A stretch of DNA of 64,000 nt from an uncultured Muribaculaceae bacterium (lineage in GTDB: Bacteria > Bacteroidota > Bacteroidia > Bacteroidales > Muribaculaceae). Shown in pieces: positions 42,286 to 52,256 of the stretch (positions within the stretch are counted from its first letter, which is position 1; each line of letters begins with the position of its first letter). The translations under genes and the position numbers were made by a program. The notes beneath the pieces were generated by a model. It was not told the DNA's origin and searched no databases. It saw only the letters and a list, made by a program, of their open reading frames with translations. The stretch is taken from assembly GCA_934636465.1 (NCBI GenBank), contig CAKUAR010000001.1:1-64000 (forward strand), written 5' to 3'.

Positions 42286-42328
42286 ACAAAAGCTGCTGCA
42301 ATTTAGTTTGCGGCGGCTTTTGTCGTTT
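42286..42328 (+). terminator. terminator after the OmpH-like gene
   Basis: ACAAAAGCTGCTGCA (42286-42300... paired over 15 bp with two wobbles) and TGCGGCGGCTTTTGT (42309-42323) enclose an 8-nt loop, followed by CGTTTTG. Confidence 0.85.
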
Positions 42329-42496
42329 TGTGCCCTCATTGCTCACGGTGAAAAAGTGCCGGGGCAGGTGCAGATGGAGTGCATGTGATGGCGGAGTGTG
42401 TATATTCCGTATATTTAAAAAGGAAGTGTGTACATTCAAAATGGAAGTGCAAAAAACGAGGTGGAGAAACGAGGTGGCAAATAGGAGAAAAATGCG

Positions 42497-42504
42497 TATA
42501 TTTG
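42497..42504 (+). promoter_or_regulatory. hflX promoter -7 element (TATATTTG)
   Basis: Exact TAnnTTTG match 28 bp before the hflX ATG. No strong -33 element. The region upstream (42360-42490) holds short imperfect direct repeats (GGAAGTG; ACGAGGTGG) with no clear role. Confidence 0.5.
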
Positions 42505-42531
42505 TAAAATAAGGTTTGTTTTTCGTGAACT

Positions 42532-43776
42532 ATGGGTTTAATTGACGATAAGAAAAGAATAAATGAGTTTGAGCAAGAAAGAGCCATATTGGTGGGCTTG
42601 ATTACTCCGCAGCAAAACGAGCAAAAATCAAATGAATATCTCGACGAGCTTGAGTTCCTTGCCGACACGGCAGGAGCTAAGGCGGTGAAGCGTTTTGTTC
42701 AGCGCTGCCAGACGCCTAACAGCACCACATTTGTTGGTAAGGGCAAACTTGAGGAGATAGCAGCCTATATAGAAGCGCACGAAGATGTGAACCTTGTGAT
42801 TTTTGATGATGACCTTACCCCCAAGCAGATGGCCAACATAGAGAAGGTGGCGAAAGTGAAGGTGCTCGATCGCACAAGCCTCATTCTCGACATTTTTGCC
42901 AAGCGCGCCCAGACAGCCAATGCCAAAATGCAGGTGGAGCTGGCTCAATATCAATATCTGCTGCCCAGATTGTCGGGCATGTGGACCCACCTTGAGCGCC
43001 AGCGCGGCGGTATAGGTATGCGTGGTCCTGGTGAGGAGCAGATTGAAACAGACCGGCGTATCATCAAGACTAAAATATCGTTGTTGAAGCAGAAGTTGCT
43101 GAACCTCGACAAGCAGAAAACCATACAGCGCAAAAACCGAGGCAAACTCACGCGAATAGCTCTGGTGGGCTACACCAACGTGGGCAAGTCAACACTGATG
43201 AACGTGCTTAGCAAGAGCGAGGTGTTTGCCGAGAACAAACTGTTTGCCACGCTCGACACCACTGTGCGCAAAGTGGTGATAGAGAACCTGCCTTTTTTGC
43301 TCACCGACACCGTGGGCTTCATTCGTAAGCTGCCAACCCACCTCATAGAGTCGTTTAAGTCAACGCTCGACGAGGTGCGCGACGCCGATGTGCTCGTGCA
43401 TGTGGTGGACATATCGCACCCGCAGTTTGAGGAGCAAATAGAGGTGGTGAACAAAACACTGCAAGAGGTGTGTGAGTCGGGCAACAAGGACATGATAATG
43501 GTGTTTAACAAAATAGACCAGTTCACCTACGTGGAGAAAGATGCCGACGACCTCACGCCACGCAGCCGCGAGAACATTCCGCTTGATGAGCTGAAGCAAA
43601 CGTGGATGTCGCGTTTGGGCAGCAACTGCGTGTTTGTCTCTGCCAAAAACAAGGAAAACGTAGATGAGCTGAAACGCATACTCTATGATAAAGCCAAGGC
43701 GATACACATGGAGCGTTTCCCTTACAATGACTTCTTGTATGAGAAATATGACAGCGACGACAACCCCAACGGGTGA
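42532..43776 (+). CDS. hflX: GTPase HflX
   Basis: 414-aa HflX, a GTPase that splits stalled 70S ribosomes. The N-terminal HflX domain (about 1-190) includes GKGKLEEIAAYIE, ERQRGGIGMRGPGEEQIETD and a long helix of charged residues. The G domain has GYTNVGKSTLMN (G1), DTVGF (G3), FNKID (G4) and VSAKN (G5). Length is normal for Bacteroidota. Monocistronic by spacing. Confidence 0.95.
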   Translation: MGLIDDKKRINEFEQERAILVGLITPQQNEQKSNEYLDELEFLADTAGAKAVKRFVQRCQTPNSTTFVGKGKLEEIAAYIEAHEDVNLVIFDDDLTPKQMANIEKVAKVKVLDRTSLILDIFAKRAQTANAKMQVELAQYQYLLPRLSGMWTHLERQRGGIGMRGPGEEQIETDRRIIKTKISLLKQKLLNLDKQKTIQRKNRGKLTRIALVGYTNVGKSTLMNVLSKSEVFAENKLFATLDTTVRKVVIENLPFLLTDTVGFIRKLPTHLIESFKSTLDEVRDADVLVHVVDISHPQFEEQIEVVNKTLQEVCESGNKDMIMVFNKIDQFTYVEKDADDLTPRSRENIPLDELKQTWMSRLGSNCVFVSAKNKENVDELKRILYDKAKAIHMERFPYNDFLYEKYDSDDNPNG

Positions 43777-43867
43777 TGAAAACTGGCTGAAACGCGCCGC
43801 TCTTTGCGATTGAAAATGCAAATGTTACCGGACTAAAATTTTTAATAACTAAAACATAAATAACTAA

Positions 43868-45496
43868 ATGAGACAAATGAAAAAGATTATGACATTGTGC
43901 GCGCTGGTGTGCCTGGCGTTTTCGGCTAAGGCTGTCGATGCCAATTACAATGTGATTCCGTTGCCGCAAAAAATTGAATTGAACAAGTCAGCCGGAGCTT
44001 TTAAGCTCGACAACACAGTGAAAATTGTGTATCAAGGCGGCAAGGACTTGAAGCGCAATGCCCAGTTTCTTGCCGATTATGTGAAAGAGGGCGTGGGCTT
44101 AACACTGCCTGTGGCAGGCAAGGCCAGCAAGGGCAAGGTGATAGTGGTGAAAGCCGACCTGAAAGATGCCAACCATGAGGCCTACAAAATCACCGTGACC
44201 GACAACTCAGTGACAATTAACGGCGCAAGTGCCGCCGGTGCATTTTATGGTGTGCAGACCCTGCGCAAGGCTCTGCCACAAGAGTCGGCAAGCGAGGTGA
44301 GTTTGCCATTGGGACAAATCTACGACTATCCGCGATTTGGTTACCGCGGCGGTATGCTCGACTGCGGCCGTCATTTCTTCACTGTAGATGAGGTGAAGAA
44401 TTACATCGACATTCTTGCCCTCCACAACATCAATCAGTTTCACTGGCACTTGAGCGAAGACCAGGGCTGGAGAATAGAAATCAAGAAATATCCAAATCTC
44501 ACCAAAGTGGGTGCTTGGCGCAAGAGATGCGACATAGTGTCGGGCGACACTGTGGCCGACCCACAACCTTACGGCGGATTCTACACACAAGCCCAAGCAA
44601 AAGAAATCGTGAAATATGCTGCTGACCGCTATGTCAACGTGATTCCGGAAATCGACATGCCTGGTCACATGACTGCCGCACTGGCTTCTTATCCAAACCT
44701 GGGTTGCACAGGTGGCCCATACGAAGTGAGGTCAACGTGGGGCGTTATGGCCGATGTGCTCTGCGCCGGCAACGACCAGACCATCGCATTCATTAAAGAA
44801 GTGCTTAACGAATTGATGGATATTTTCCCATCGAAATACATACATGTGGGTGGTGACGAGTGCCCCAAGGCTAACTGGGAAAAATGCCCAAAGTGCCAAG
44901 CGCGCATAAAGAGCTTGGGCATTGTGTCGGACGGAAAACATTCTGCCGAGACTCTGCTGCAAAACTACATCACTGAAACTGCCTACAAGACAATCTCAAA
45001 GCGTGGACGCCGCATGATAGGTTGGGACGAGGTGCTCGACGGCAATATATCCAACAACATCATCATTATGTCGTGGCGCGGAACCAAGGGTGGCATTGCC
45101 GGCGCACGCAAAGGCAACGATGTGCTCATGACGCCAACGTCATATTGCTATTTTGACTTCTATCAGTCAAATGACCATAGCACAGAGCCAAAGGCGATAG
45201 GCGGCTATTTGCCGGTGAGTACGGTTTATTCGTTTGAGCCAATGCCACAAGAACTCACAGCTGAGCAGCAGAAGCATATTCTTGGCCCGCAAGAGAACTT
45301 GTGGACGGAGTTCATAGCCACCATGCCTCATGTGGAATATATGGTGCTGCCACGCATCGATGCCATGTGTGAGGTGCAGTGGACAACCCCTGAGCGCAAG
45401 AATTATGATGACTTCAAAGCCAGAGTGCCTCACATGATGAAAATCTATGACAAGAAGGGCTGGAAGTATGCAAAGCATATTCTGACTGAAAAATAA
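43868..45496 (+). CDS. beta-N-acetylhexosaminidase (GH20)
   Basis: 542-aa secreted or periplasmic glycoside hydrolase. A signal peptide (to about AKA, residue 22) is followed by the GH20b N-terminal domain and the catalytic barrel: GYRGGMLDCGRHF, INQFHWHLSEDQGWRIEI, EIDMPGHM, and HVGGDECPKANW with the catalytic Asp-Glu pair; WDEVLDG and PQENLWTEF follow. It removes terminal GlcNAc/GalNAc from host or dietary glycans with substrate assistance. A second ATG 9 bp downstream (MKKIMTL) may be the true start. It is a stand-alone gene ended by a strong terminator. Confidence 0.94.
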   Translation: MRQMKKIMTLCALVCLAFSAKAVDANYNVIPLPQKIELNKSAGAFKLDNTVKIVYQGGKDLKRNAQFLADYVKEGVGLTLPVAGKASKGKVIVVKADLKDANHEAYKITVTDNSVTINGASAAGAFYGVQTLRKALPQESASEVSLPLGQIYDYPRFGYRGGMLDCGRHFFTVDEVKNYIDILALHNINQFHWHLSEDQGWRIEIKKYPNLTKVGAWRKRCDIVSGDTVADPQPYGGFYTQAQAKEIVKYAADRYVNVIPEIDMPGHMTAALASYPNLGCTGGPYEVRSTWGVMADVLCAGNDQTIAFIKEVLNELMDIFPSKYIHVGGDECPKANWEKCPKCQARIKSLGIVSDGKHSAETLLQNYITETAYKTISKRGRRMIGWDEVLDGNISNNIIIMSWRGTKGGIAGARKGNDVLMTPTSYCYFDFYQSNDHSTEPKAIGGYLPVSTVYSFEPMPQELTAEQQKHILGPQENLWTEFIATMPHVEYMVLPRIDAMCEVQWTTPERKNYDDFKARVPHMMKIYDKKGWKYAKHILTEK

Positions 45497-45552
45497 GGAC
45501 TGGTGGTGCGCTGCGTGCACACTACACCTTATATAATATATAGATACCAAAT

Positions 45553-45597
45553 AAGGGAGGTTGCCCAACCACACGGTGTGCAACTTCCCTTGCTTTT
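45553..45597 (+). terminator. terminator after the GH20 gene
   Basis: AAGGGAGGTTGC (45553-45564) pairs with GCAACTTCCCTT (45580-45591), 12 bp with one wobble, followed by a T-run. Confidence 0.88.
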
Positions 45598-45715
45598 TGT
45601 GAAAAATGCTTGGTTTTTGAGGTTGCGGGGCGCAATTTGTGAAAGTTGTGAATGAAAAGTTGGTGAAAGATAATAAAATTGTAAGCAAAACGTTATTTTT
45701 AATACACAAAAATAG

Positions 45716-45743
45716 TTGGTGTGCTAAAAAATGTGTATCTTTG
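45716..45743 (+). promoter_or_regulatory. promoter of the SusCD-type operon (TTG / TATCTTTG)
   Basis: TTG (45716-45718) and TATCTTTG (45736-45743) are separated by 17 bp. The -7 element is an exact consensus match within TATCTTTGCA, a form seen again at 54268-54275. Confidence 0.75.
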
Positions 45744-45750
45744 CAACCAA

Positions 45751-45961
45751 AATTAAGAAACTGTAAAAGAAACTGCTAAAGTGAGACGACAATTTTGTGA
45801 CAACATTGTCAAAAAATGATGTGTATTGTTTTAGGGAAATTGCTTTAAAAGAATGATAAAACGATAAATAGTATTGTCTATGTCTGTGTCTTTGTTTCTT
45901 GTTACACTTTACACTGCGAAATAATCACTAAATATAATAACAATTAATTTAATCAGTGCTT
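45751..45961 (+). promoter_or_regulatory. long 5' leader of the susC-like gene
   Basis: About 210 nt separate the predicted transcription start from the ATG. No ORF of note is present. It contains TTTTAGGGAAATT at 45829-45841, which recurs in the similarly long leader of the T9SS protein gene (54370-54382), and ATTAAGAAACTG near 45751, matched by ATTAAGGAACTG in the other leader. A regulatory RNA role is possible but unproven. Confidence 0.4.
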
Positions 45962-48900
45962 ATGAGTTTAAAAAAGTTATTATTGCTCTTGGTCATCACA
46001 CTGACATCAAGCACACTCTTTGCGCAAGTGAAGGTGACTGGTGTGGTGTTTTCGTCCGAAGACAATGAACCCATCATTGGTGCTACTGTAACTTTAAAAG
46101 GAAAGAGTTCTGTAGGAACCGCTACCGACATTGATGGTAAGTTCACCTTAAACGTTCCTTCGAAGAAATCGAAAATCGTTGTTGCTTCGATTGGAATGGC
46201 ATCGCAAGAGGTCGATGTGAAAGACGGTGAAATGAAAATTGTTTTAAGTCCTGATTCGAAAGTCCTCACCGAGGTGGTTGTGACCGGTATGCAGAAGGTT
46301 GACAAGCGACTCTTCACTGGAGCTACCCAAAAGGTTGATGCCGACAAGGCAAAGCTTTCGGGTGTAGCCGATGTGAGCCGTGCACTTGAAGGTCGTGCCG
46401 CAGGAGTTTCGGTTCAGAACGTGTCTGGTACATTTGGAACTGCGCCCAAGATTCGCGTGCGTGGTGCAACATCAATTTATGGTAGTTCAAAACCACTGTG
46501 GGTGGTAGATGGTGTGATTCTTGAGGATAACGTTGACCTTAGTGCCGACGACCTTTCTTCGGGTGACGCCGTTACACTTATCAGTTCTGCCATTGCCGGA
46601 CTCAACGCCGACGACATTGCCGACTTCCAAATCTTGAAAGACGGTTCTGCCACATCTATCTATGGTGCCCGCGCCATGGCCGGTGTGATTGTTGTTACCA
46701 CCAAGCAAGGCCGCAAGGGTCACTCGTCAATCAACTACACTGGTGAGTTCACTTATCGCTTGAAACCAAGCTACAGCGACTACAACATCAGCAACTCTCA
46801 GGAGCAGATGGGTATATATCGCGAAATGGAGAACAAAGGCTGGCTGGAGTTTGCCTCGCTTGCCAACTCAAGCGCAACTGGTGTGTATGGCCGCATGTAT
46901 AACTTGATGAACACATACTCTAACGGCAAGTTTGGCTTGGCCAACACCCAGGCTGCCCGCAACGCCTACTTGCGTCAGGCTGAGTTTATCAACACTGACT
47001 GGTTTGACCTGCTGTTTAACAACAACATAATGCAGAACCACTCAGTTAGTGTGAGCGGTGGTACTGACAAGGGTAACTTCTACACATCAATCTCTTTGAT
47101 GAACGACCCAGGTTGGTATAAATCGAGCAACGTGGAACGTTACACGTTCAACGCCAACGCAAGTTACAACTTGACCGACAAAATCCGTGTTAAGGTGTTG
47201 ACCTCTGACAGCTATCGTCGTCAGAAAGCACCTGGAACATTGAGCCAAAACGTTGACGTGGTGAGCGGTGAGGTAAACCGTGACTTCGACATCAACCCAT
47301 TCAGCTACGCAATGAACACATCGCGCACGCTTGACCCTAACGTGTATTATCGTCGTAACTACACAGACTTCAATATATTCCATGAGTTGGAAAACAACAA
47401 TATCAACATCAACCTTGTTGACTTGAAATTCCAAGGTGAGTTGAACTTGAAGCCAATTCAAGGTCTTGAGGTTAACCTGCTGGGTTCTTATCGTTACAGC
47501 AGCAGTGACCGTAACCACTATGTGAAGGAGTCGAGTAACCAAGCTATGGCATATCGTGCCGGTGTTGATCCGGAAGATGCTTTGATTCGCTCATCGAACA
47601 CATACTTATATACCGACCCAGATGTGGAGAACGCACTTCCTGTGTCAGTTCTACCAAAGGGTGGTATCATGTATTACACTCAAAACTCTGTGGCTCAATA
47701 CGACTTCAGAGGCACTGCACAATATCAGCGCACTTTCAACCACGACCACTTGGTTAGCGCCATGGCCGGTATGGAGGCAAGTAAGATTGACCGCCACGCC
47801 GAGGCATTTGACGCATGGGGCATTGTGTATGGCGAGGGTAACCTGCCATTCACTCAGTGGAAGCTTTTCAAGCAGCAGCAAGAGGAAAACGCCAACTACT
47901 ATAGCGACTCATTCACTTACACTCGCAACATGGCATACTTCGGCACTGCAAGCTATGGTTTCAAAGGCCGCTACATTCTCACCGGTACTCTGCGTTATGA
48001 GGGTTCTAACAAGATGGGCCGCACTCACCAGAGCCGCTGGTTGCCAACATGGAACGTGTCGGGTGCATGGAACGCACACGAGGAGGAATGGTTCCGCAAC
48101 TGGAGTGGCAACAAATATTTGAGCTATGCAAAGCTCCGCTTGTCTTACTCACTGACTGCCGAGAGCGGACCAACAAGTCTGGCCAATGCCGAGGCCATCT
48201 ACAACTCAAGCAAGCCTTGGCGTGTGGAGACCGACGGTCAAGAAATCGGTCTGTCGCTCGACGCTCTTGCCAACAGCGAATTGACCTACGAGAAGAAACA
48301 CGAGTTTGACCTTGGTGTTGACCTTGGTTTCTTCGGCAACCGCTTGAACTTGGTGTTTGACTGGTACAAGCGTAACAACTACGACCTTATCGGTCAAATC
48401 TACACTCAAGGTGTGGGTGGTATGACAAGAAAATATGCCAACGTGGCTTCGATGGCTTCTCACGGAGTTGAGTTCACCATCACCACCAAAAACATTGACA
48501 CAAAAGATTTCCAGTGGACTACCGACTTGACCTTTGCCTTTGCAAAGAACAAGATTACTGACCTTGTGTCGCGTTCGCGCGTCATCGACCTCGTGAGGGG
48601 TACAGGTTACCCGTTGCAGGGCTATCCAGTGCGTGCCATTTTCTCAATTCCTTTCGTGGGACTTAACGAACATGGTATTCCACAAATCATCAACGAAAAC
48701 GGTGAGGTTACTACAAGTGACATCAACTTCCAGGAGTTTGAGAAGCTCGGCTTCTTGAAATATGAAGGCCCGGTTGACCCACTCTATACTGGTGGTTTCG
48801 GCAACAACCTGTCATGGAAAGGTTTCCACCTCAATGTGTTCATGACCTACTCGTTTGGCAATGTGGTGCGTCTCGACCCATCGTTCTCTGCTGCATATAG

Positions 48901-49294
48901 CGACCTTCAGGCCATGCCTAAGGAATTCAAGAACCGCTGGGTGGTGCCAGGCGACGAGAACTACACTACAGTTCCTGTGATTGCATCGCGCCGCCAGTAC
49001 AAACAAGACACTTATCTGTCGCGTGCCTACAACGCTTACAACTACAGCACCGAGCGCATTGCCAAGGGTGATTTCATTCGTCTGAAGGAAGTGGCTTTGA
49101 CCTACGACCTGCCAGCAACGTTTATCAAGCATCTGCGTCTCAACACAGCATCAGTTAAGTTTGCCGCAACCAACTTGTGGCTGATTTACGCCGACAAGAA
49201 GCTCAACGGTCAAGACCCAGAGTTCTTCAACAGTGGAGGTGTGGCTTCGCCAAACCCGAAACAGTTCACATTCACATTGCGTTTCGGACTCTGA
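45962..49294 (+). CDS. SusC/RagA-family TonB-linked outer-membrane protein
   Basis: 1110-aa TonB-dependent transporter. A signal peptide (MSLKKLLLLLVITLTSSTLF) is followed by a carboxypeptidase-regulatory-like domain (GATVTLKGKSSVGTATDIDG), the plug with the SusC signature SIYGSSKPLWVVDGVILED and DGSATSIYGARAMAGVIVVT, and a C-terminal beta-barrel ending in phenylalanine-rich FTFTLRFGL. It imports an oligomeric substrate together with the SusD-like lipoprotein encoded 49 bp downstream. The ligand cannot be named; a metallohydrolase partner hints at peptide or glycopeptide. Start ATG at 45962. Confidence 0.95.
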   Translation: MSLKKLLLLLVITLTSSTLFAQVKVTGVVFSSEDNEPIIGATVTLKGKSSVGTATDIDGKFTLNVPSKKSKIVVASIGMASQEVDVKDGEMKIVLSPDSKVLTEVVVTGMQKVDKRLFTGATQKVDADKAKLSGVADVSRALEGRAAGVSVQNVSGTFGTAPKIRVRGATSIYGSSKPLWVVDGVILEDNVDLSADDLSSGDAVTLISSAIAGLNADDIADFQILKDGSATSIYGARAMAGVIVVTTKQGRKGHSSINYTGEFTYRLKPSYSDYNISNSQEQMGIYREMENKGWLEFASLANSSATGVYGRMYNLMNTYSNGKFGLANTQAARNAYLRQAEFINTDWFDLLFNNNIMQNHSVSVSGGTDKGNFYTSISLMNDPGWYKSSNVERYTFNANASYNLTDKIRVKVLTSDSYRRQKAPGTLSQNVDVVSGEVNRDFDINPFSYAMNTSRTLDPNVYYRRNYTDFNIFHELENNNININLVDLKFQGELNLKPIQGLEVNLLGSYRYSSSDRNHYVKESSNQAMAYRAGVDPEDALIRSSNTYLYTDPDVENALPVSVLPKGGIMYYTQNSVAQYDFRGTAQYQRTFNHDHLVSAMAGMEASKIDRHAEAFDAWGIVYGEGNLPFTQWKLFKQQQEENANYYSDSFTYTRNMAYFGTASYGFKGRYILTGTLRYEGSNKMGRTHQSRWLPTWNVSGAWNAHEEEWFRNWSGNKYLSYAKLRLSYSLTAESGPTSLANAEAIYNSSKPWRVETDGQEIGLSLDALANSELTYEKKHEFDLGVDLGFFGNRLNLVFDWYKRNNYDLIGQIYTQGVGGMTRKYANVASMASHGVEFTITTKNIDTKDFQWTTDLTFAFAKNKITDLVSRSRVIDLVRGTGYPLQGYPVRAIFSIPFVGLNEHGIPQIINENGEVTTSDINFQEFEKLGFLKYEGPVDPLYTGGFGNNLSWKGFHLNVFMTYSFGNVVRLDPSFSAAYSDLQAMPKEFKNRWVVPGDENYTTVPVIASRRQYKQDTYLSRAYNAYNYSTERIAKGDFIRLKEVALTYDLPATFIKHLRLNTASVKFAATNLWLIYADKKLNGQDPEFFNSGGVASPNPKQFTFTLRFGL

Positions 49295-49343
49295 TATTAG
49301 CGATTGAGAATTTATCACAATATATTAAAATTAAGGAGATAAT

Positions 49344-51083
49344 ATGAAACTTAAATATATAGCATTAGCATCGGGTTTGGTACTCACGAGCTTGTCTTCG
49401 TGCAGCGACTTTCTTGACAAAGTGCCCGATACACGTGTTGACCTGAAAACGGTTGAACAATGCCGCGAATTGCTGGTTGATGCCTACGCCTCCTATAACT
49501 ACGGACCGGTGGGCGAGTTGTCGTCGGACAACGTGATTGACAACAATTCACCGTCGGACAACGGTGTGCGCTATAACCTCAATTCTTATTCATCGGCCGA
49601 CGATGAGCTGTATGCTTGGGAAGACGTTAAGTCGGGCATCGGCAGCGACACTCCTTCGGGTGTGTGGGATGGCTGCTATCATGCCATAGCTGCCACTAAC
49701 GCCGTGCTTGAGCGTCTGGCTGAGCTTGAGAAAGACTCTCTGAACCTCAGCGCAACCGACCTTGAGAAACTCAAGGCCGTTAAGGGCGAGGCTCTGGTGT
49801 CGCGTGCATATCACCACTTCATTTTGGTTAACGTGTTCTGCATGCCTTATCGTGGCACAGAAGTTAACTGTGTAGATCCAGGTGTGCCTTATGTGACCAA
49901 GCCGGAGACTAATGTGCTCGTTCACTATGACCGTGGTACTGTGGGAGAAGACTATGAGAAGATAGAGAAAGACCTCACTGAGGGACTTCCACTGATTAAC
50001 GACGGTTTGTATGAAATTCCGCGCTATCACTTCAACCGCGCAGCCGCCAACGCATTCGCAGCTCGTTTCTATCTGTTCAAGCGCGAATACGACAAGGTGC
50101 TCACTTATGCCAACGCTGCATTCAATGGTTCTGACCCTGCCACGATGATGAATACCATTTGGGGACAGGCAGGAAACTTCTACTATATTAAGGACATCAA
50201 CCGCTACTTTGTGAGCATATCGCGTCCGGGCAACTTCCTGTTAATGTCAACTTACTCCACATGGTCGCGCCGCAACAGCAGCAACCGTTACACTACCAAC
50301 CGCGATGCTAAACGTGCCACAATCGAAGGCCCTGGTCCAACTTGGGAAGGCTGCAAGTGGCGTAATTCTTCGACCAACGAGACATTCTCTATGCACCCGG
50401 CATTCAATGGCGTGTGTGGTGTTTGCTCCGAGTCGGAATACGGCAAATATTTTGCCGGCACAATGGGTGAGCAGTTTGAATACACCGACAAGGTGCAGGG
50501 CATAGGCTATGTGCACATGGTGCGCGCCGAGTTCACTGCTGAAGAGACACTGCTCTGCCGTGCCGAGGCCAAGCTCTTCCTTGGCGACACAGAAGGCTGT
50601 GTGGCCGACCTCAAGATTTGGGACGAGGCTCACAAGGTGGGTGTGGCTTCCACAAGCAGCATGGTTCCAATGACAGCCGCCGCCATTGTTAAGTTCTATG
50701 GTTCTAAAGACCCAGGTTTCGGCATCGTGAAACCTATCCATATCGACGAGGTTTGCGCTACTCCAAAATATAAGCTGACTGCCGAGATGGAGCCATATAT
50801 GCAGTGCATACAGCACCTGCGCCGCATCGAGACAATTCACAATGGTATGCGCTGGTTCGACATCAAGCGTCTGGGCTTGAGCATCACTCACAAGATTGGC
50901 CGCGACGAGGTGAAGACACTTAAGTCACTTGACCCACGCTATGCAATCCAAATTCCGAGTGAGGTGTTGAGCGCAGGTCTTGAGGCAAACCCGCGTCTGG
51001 AGCTTGGCAAGGCCGGCTCAAGCGACGCCGTGGTGGTGAAAGCAATTCCTGAAACTTCTGATAACAAAGAAAATCATCAATAA
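49344..51083 (+). CDS. SusD/RagB-family nutrient-binding outer-membrane lipoprotein
   Basis: 579-aa surface lipoprotein. MKLKYIALASGLVLTSLSSC ends in the lipobox SSC, then SDFLDKVPDTRVDLKT (typical SusD start 'FLD..P'). Helical TPR-like units appear throughout, e.g. VWDGCYHAIAATNAVLERLA and KGEALVSRAYHHFILVNVF, and the C-terminus carries FDIKRLGL. It forms the lid over the SusC-like barrel. A good AAGGAG precedes the ATG, unusual here. Only 3 nt separate it from the next gene. Confidence 0.93.
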   Translation: MKLKYIALASGLVLTSLSSCSDFLDKVPDTRVDLKTVEQCRELLVDAYASYNYGPVGELSSDNVIDNNSPSDNGVRYNLNSYSSADDELYAWEDVKSGIGSDTPSGVWDGCYHAIAATNAVLERLAELEKDSLNLSATDLEKLKAVKGEALVSRAYHHFILVNVFCMPYRGTEVNCVDPGVPYVTKPETNVLVHYDRGTVGEDYEKIEKDLTEGLPLINDGLYEIPRYHFNRAAANAFAARFYLFKREYDKVLTYANAAFNGSDPATMMNTIWGQAGNFYYIKDINRYFVSISRPGNFLLMSTYSTWSRRNSSNRYTTNRDAKRATIEGPGPTWEGCKWRNSSTNETFSMHPAFNGVCGVCSESEYGKYFAGTMGEQFEYTDKVQGIGYVHMVRAEFTAEETLLCRAEAKLFLGDTEGCVADLKIWDEAHKVGVASTSSMVPMTAAAIVKFYGSKDPGFGIVKPIHIDEVCATPKYKLTAEMEPYMQCIQHLRRIETIHNGMRWFDIKRLGLSITHKIGRDEVKTLKSLDPRYAIQIPSEVLSAGLEANPRLELGKAGSSDAVVVKAIPETSDNKENHQ

Positions 51084-51086
51084 AAT

Positions 51087-52226
51087 ATGAAATCATTAAA
51101 GTATTATATATCGCCTTTATTGGTGGCCGGGGCTGCTGTGCTGGCACTCAACTCTTGCAGCGATGATGACTTCACCGAGTCAATCTTCCCTGACGGTGAC
51201 GAGCAGCTCGATCCAAATTCCACCACTTACAAGTTTGACAAGTGGCTTCAGCAAAACTACCTTGAGGTTTATAACCTCGACTTCCGCTACAAGATGCAGG
51301 ACGTGGGTACTAACATGAACTACAATCTTGTGCCTGCCACTTATCAGAACTCTGTTGACTTGGCAGTGCTGGCAAAATATCTGTGGTTTGACGTCTATAA
51401 AGACGTTGTTAACCCTGAGTTCCTCAAGCAATATGGTCCACGCATCATTCACTTGATTGGCTCTCCTGCCCATAATCCAACTACCGGTACGATTATTCTC
51501 GGTTTGGCAGAGGGTGGTATCAAGGTGTCGCTTTTCCGTGTGAACCAAATGGACGTGAACGACTTCAACCAGATGAATGAGTATTACTTCAAGACCATGC
51601 ATCACGAGTTCGCTCACATTCTTCACCAGAAGAAGACATATCCGTCGGAGTTCAACAAGATTTCTGCCGGACACTATGATGCCAGCAACTGGCAAAACCG
51701 TCAGATTGGCGTGGTCAACTCTCTTGGTTTCGTGACCACTTATGCAAGCGACGCTTTCCGCGAGGACTTCGCCGAGACAATAGCCAACTACATCACCAAG
51801 ACTGATGAGCAGTGGGCTGAAATCTATGAGATGGCTGCACGTGGCTGGGAGACTCCAAGCGCTTCGGCATCTGACCCCAACGCTGTGTATTACTGCTGGT
51901 ATTACTATGCCAACAACAATGCCGGCGACGAAAACAAGAAATATGCTGTGGATAAGGACGTGATTACCGACTCCACCGAGACTGGTGTGGAATATCACCA
52001 CCGCTCGCTCTATGATGCCGACGGCAACCCTCTGCGCATCTATCCTGTGGAGGACAAAGACGGAATCGACGGCGTGGCTGCACTCAAGCAGAAAATAGAG
52101 ATAGCCCGCACTTGGCTCAAAGACAAATGGGGTGTTGACCTCGACAAGCTCCGCAAGGAGGTGCAATATCGTCAGCAACACATCGACATGAAGGCATTGC
52201 GTCAGCAAATTGAGAACGTAAAGTAA
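51087..52226 (+). CDS. SusCD-associated zinc metallohydrolase lipoprotein
   Basis: 379-aa lipoprotein (signal ending in ALNSC) carrying a gluzincin-like HExxH motif, MHHEFAHILHQKK at about residue 172, with EDFAETIANYI as the likely third ligand region (Glu). This is the 'substrate import-associated zinc metallohydrolase' pattern known next to some SusC/SusD pairs. It probably trims the imported substrate, perhaps a peptide, on the cell surface or in the periplasm. Third gene of the operon. Length and motif are intact. Confidence 0.85.
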   Translation: MKSLKYYISPLLVAGAAVLALNSCSDDDFTESIFPDGDEQLDPNSTTYKFDKWLQQNYLEVYNLDFRYKMQDVGTNMNYNLVPATYQNSVDLAVLAKYLWFDVYKDVVNPEFLKQYGPRIIHLIGSPAHNPTTGTIILGLAEGGIKVSLFRVNQMDVNDFNQMNEYYFKTMHHEFAHILHQKKTYPSEFNKISAGHYDASNWQNRQIGVVNSLGFVTTYASDAFREDFAETIANYITKTDEQWAEIYEMAARGWETPSASASDPNAVYYCWYYYANNNAGDENKKYAVDKDVITDSTETGVEYHHRSLYDADGNPLRIYPVEDKDGIDGVAALKQKIEIARTWLKDKWGVDLDKLRKEVQYRQQHIDMKALRQQIENVK

Positions 52227-52256
52227 GTTTTTCACACCACAAAATTGAAATTTCAC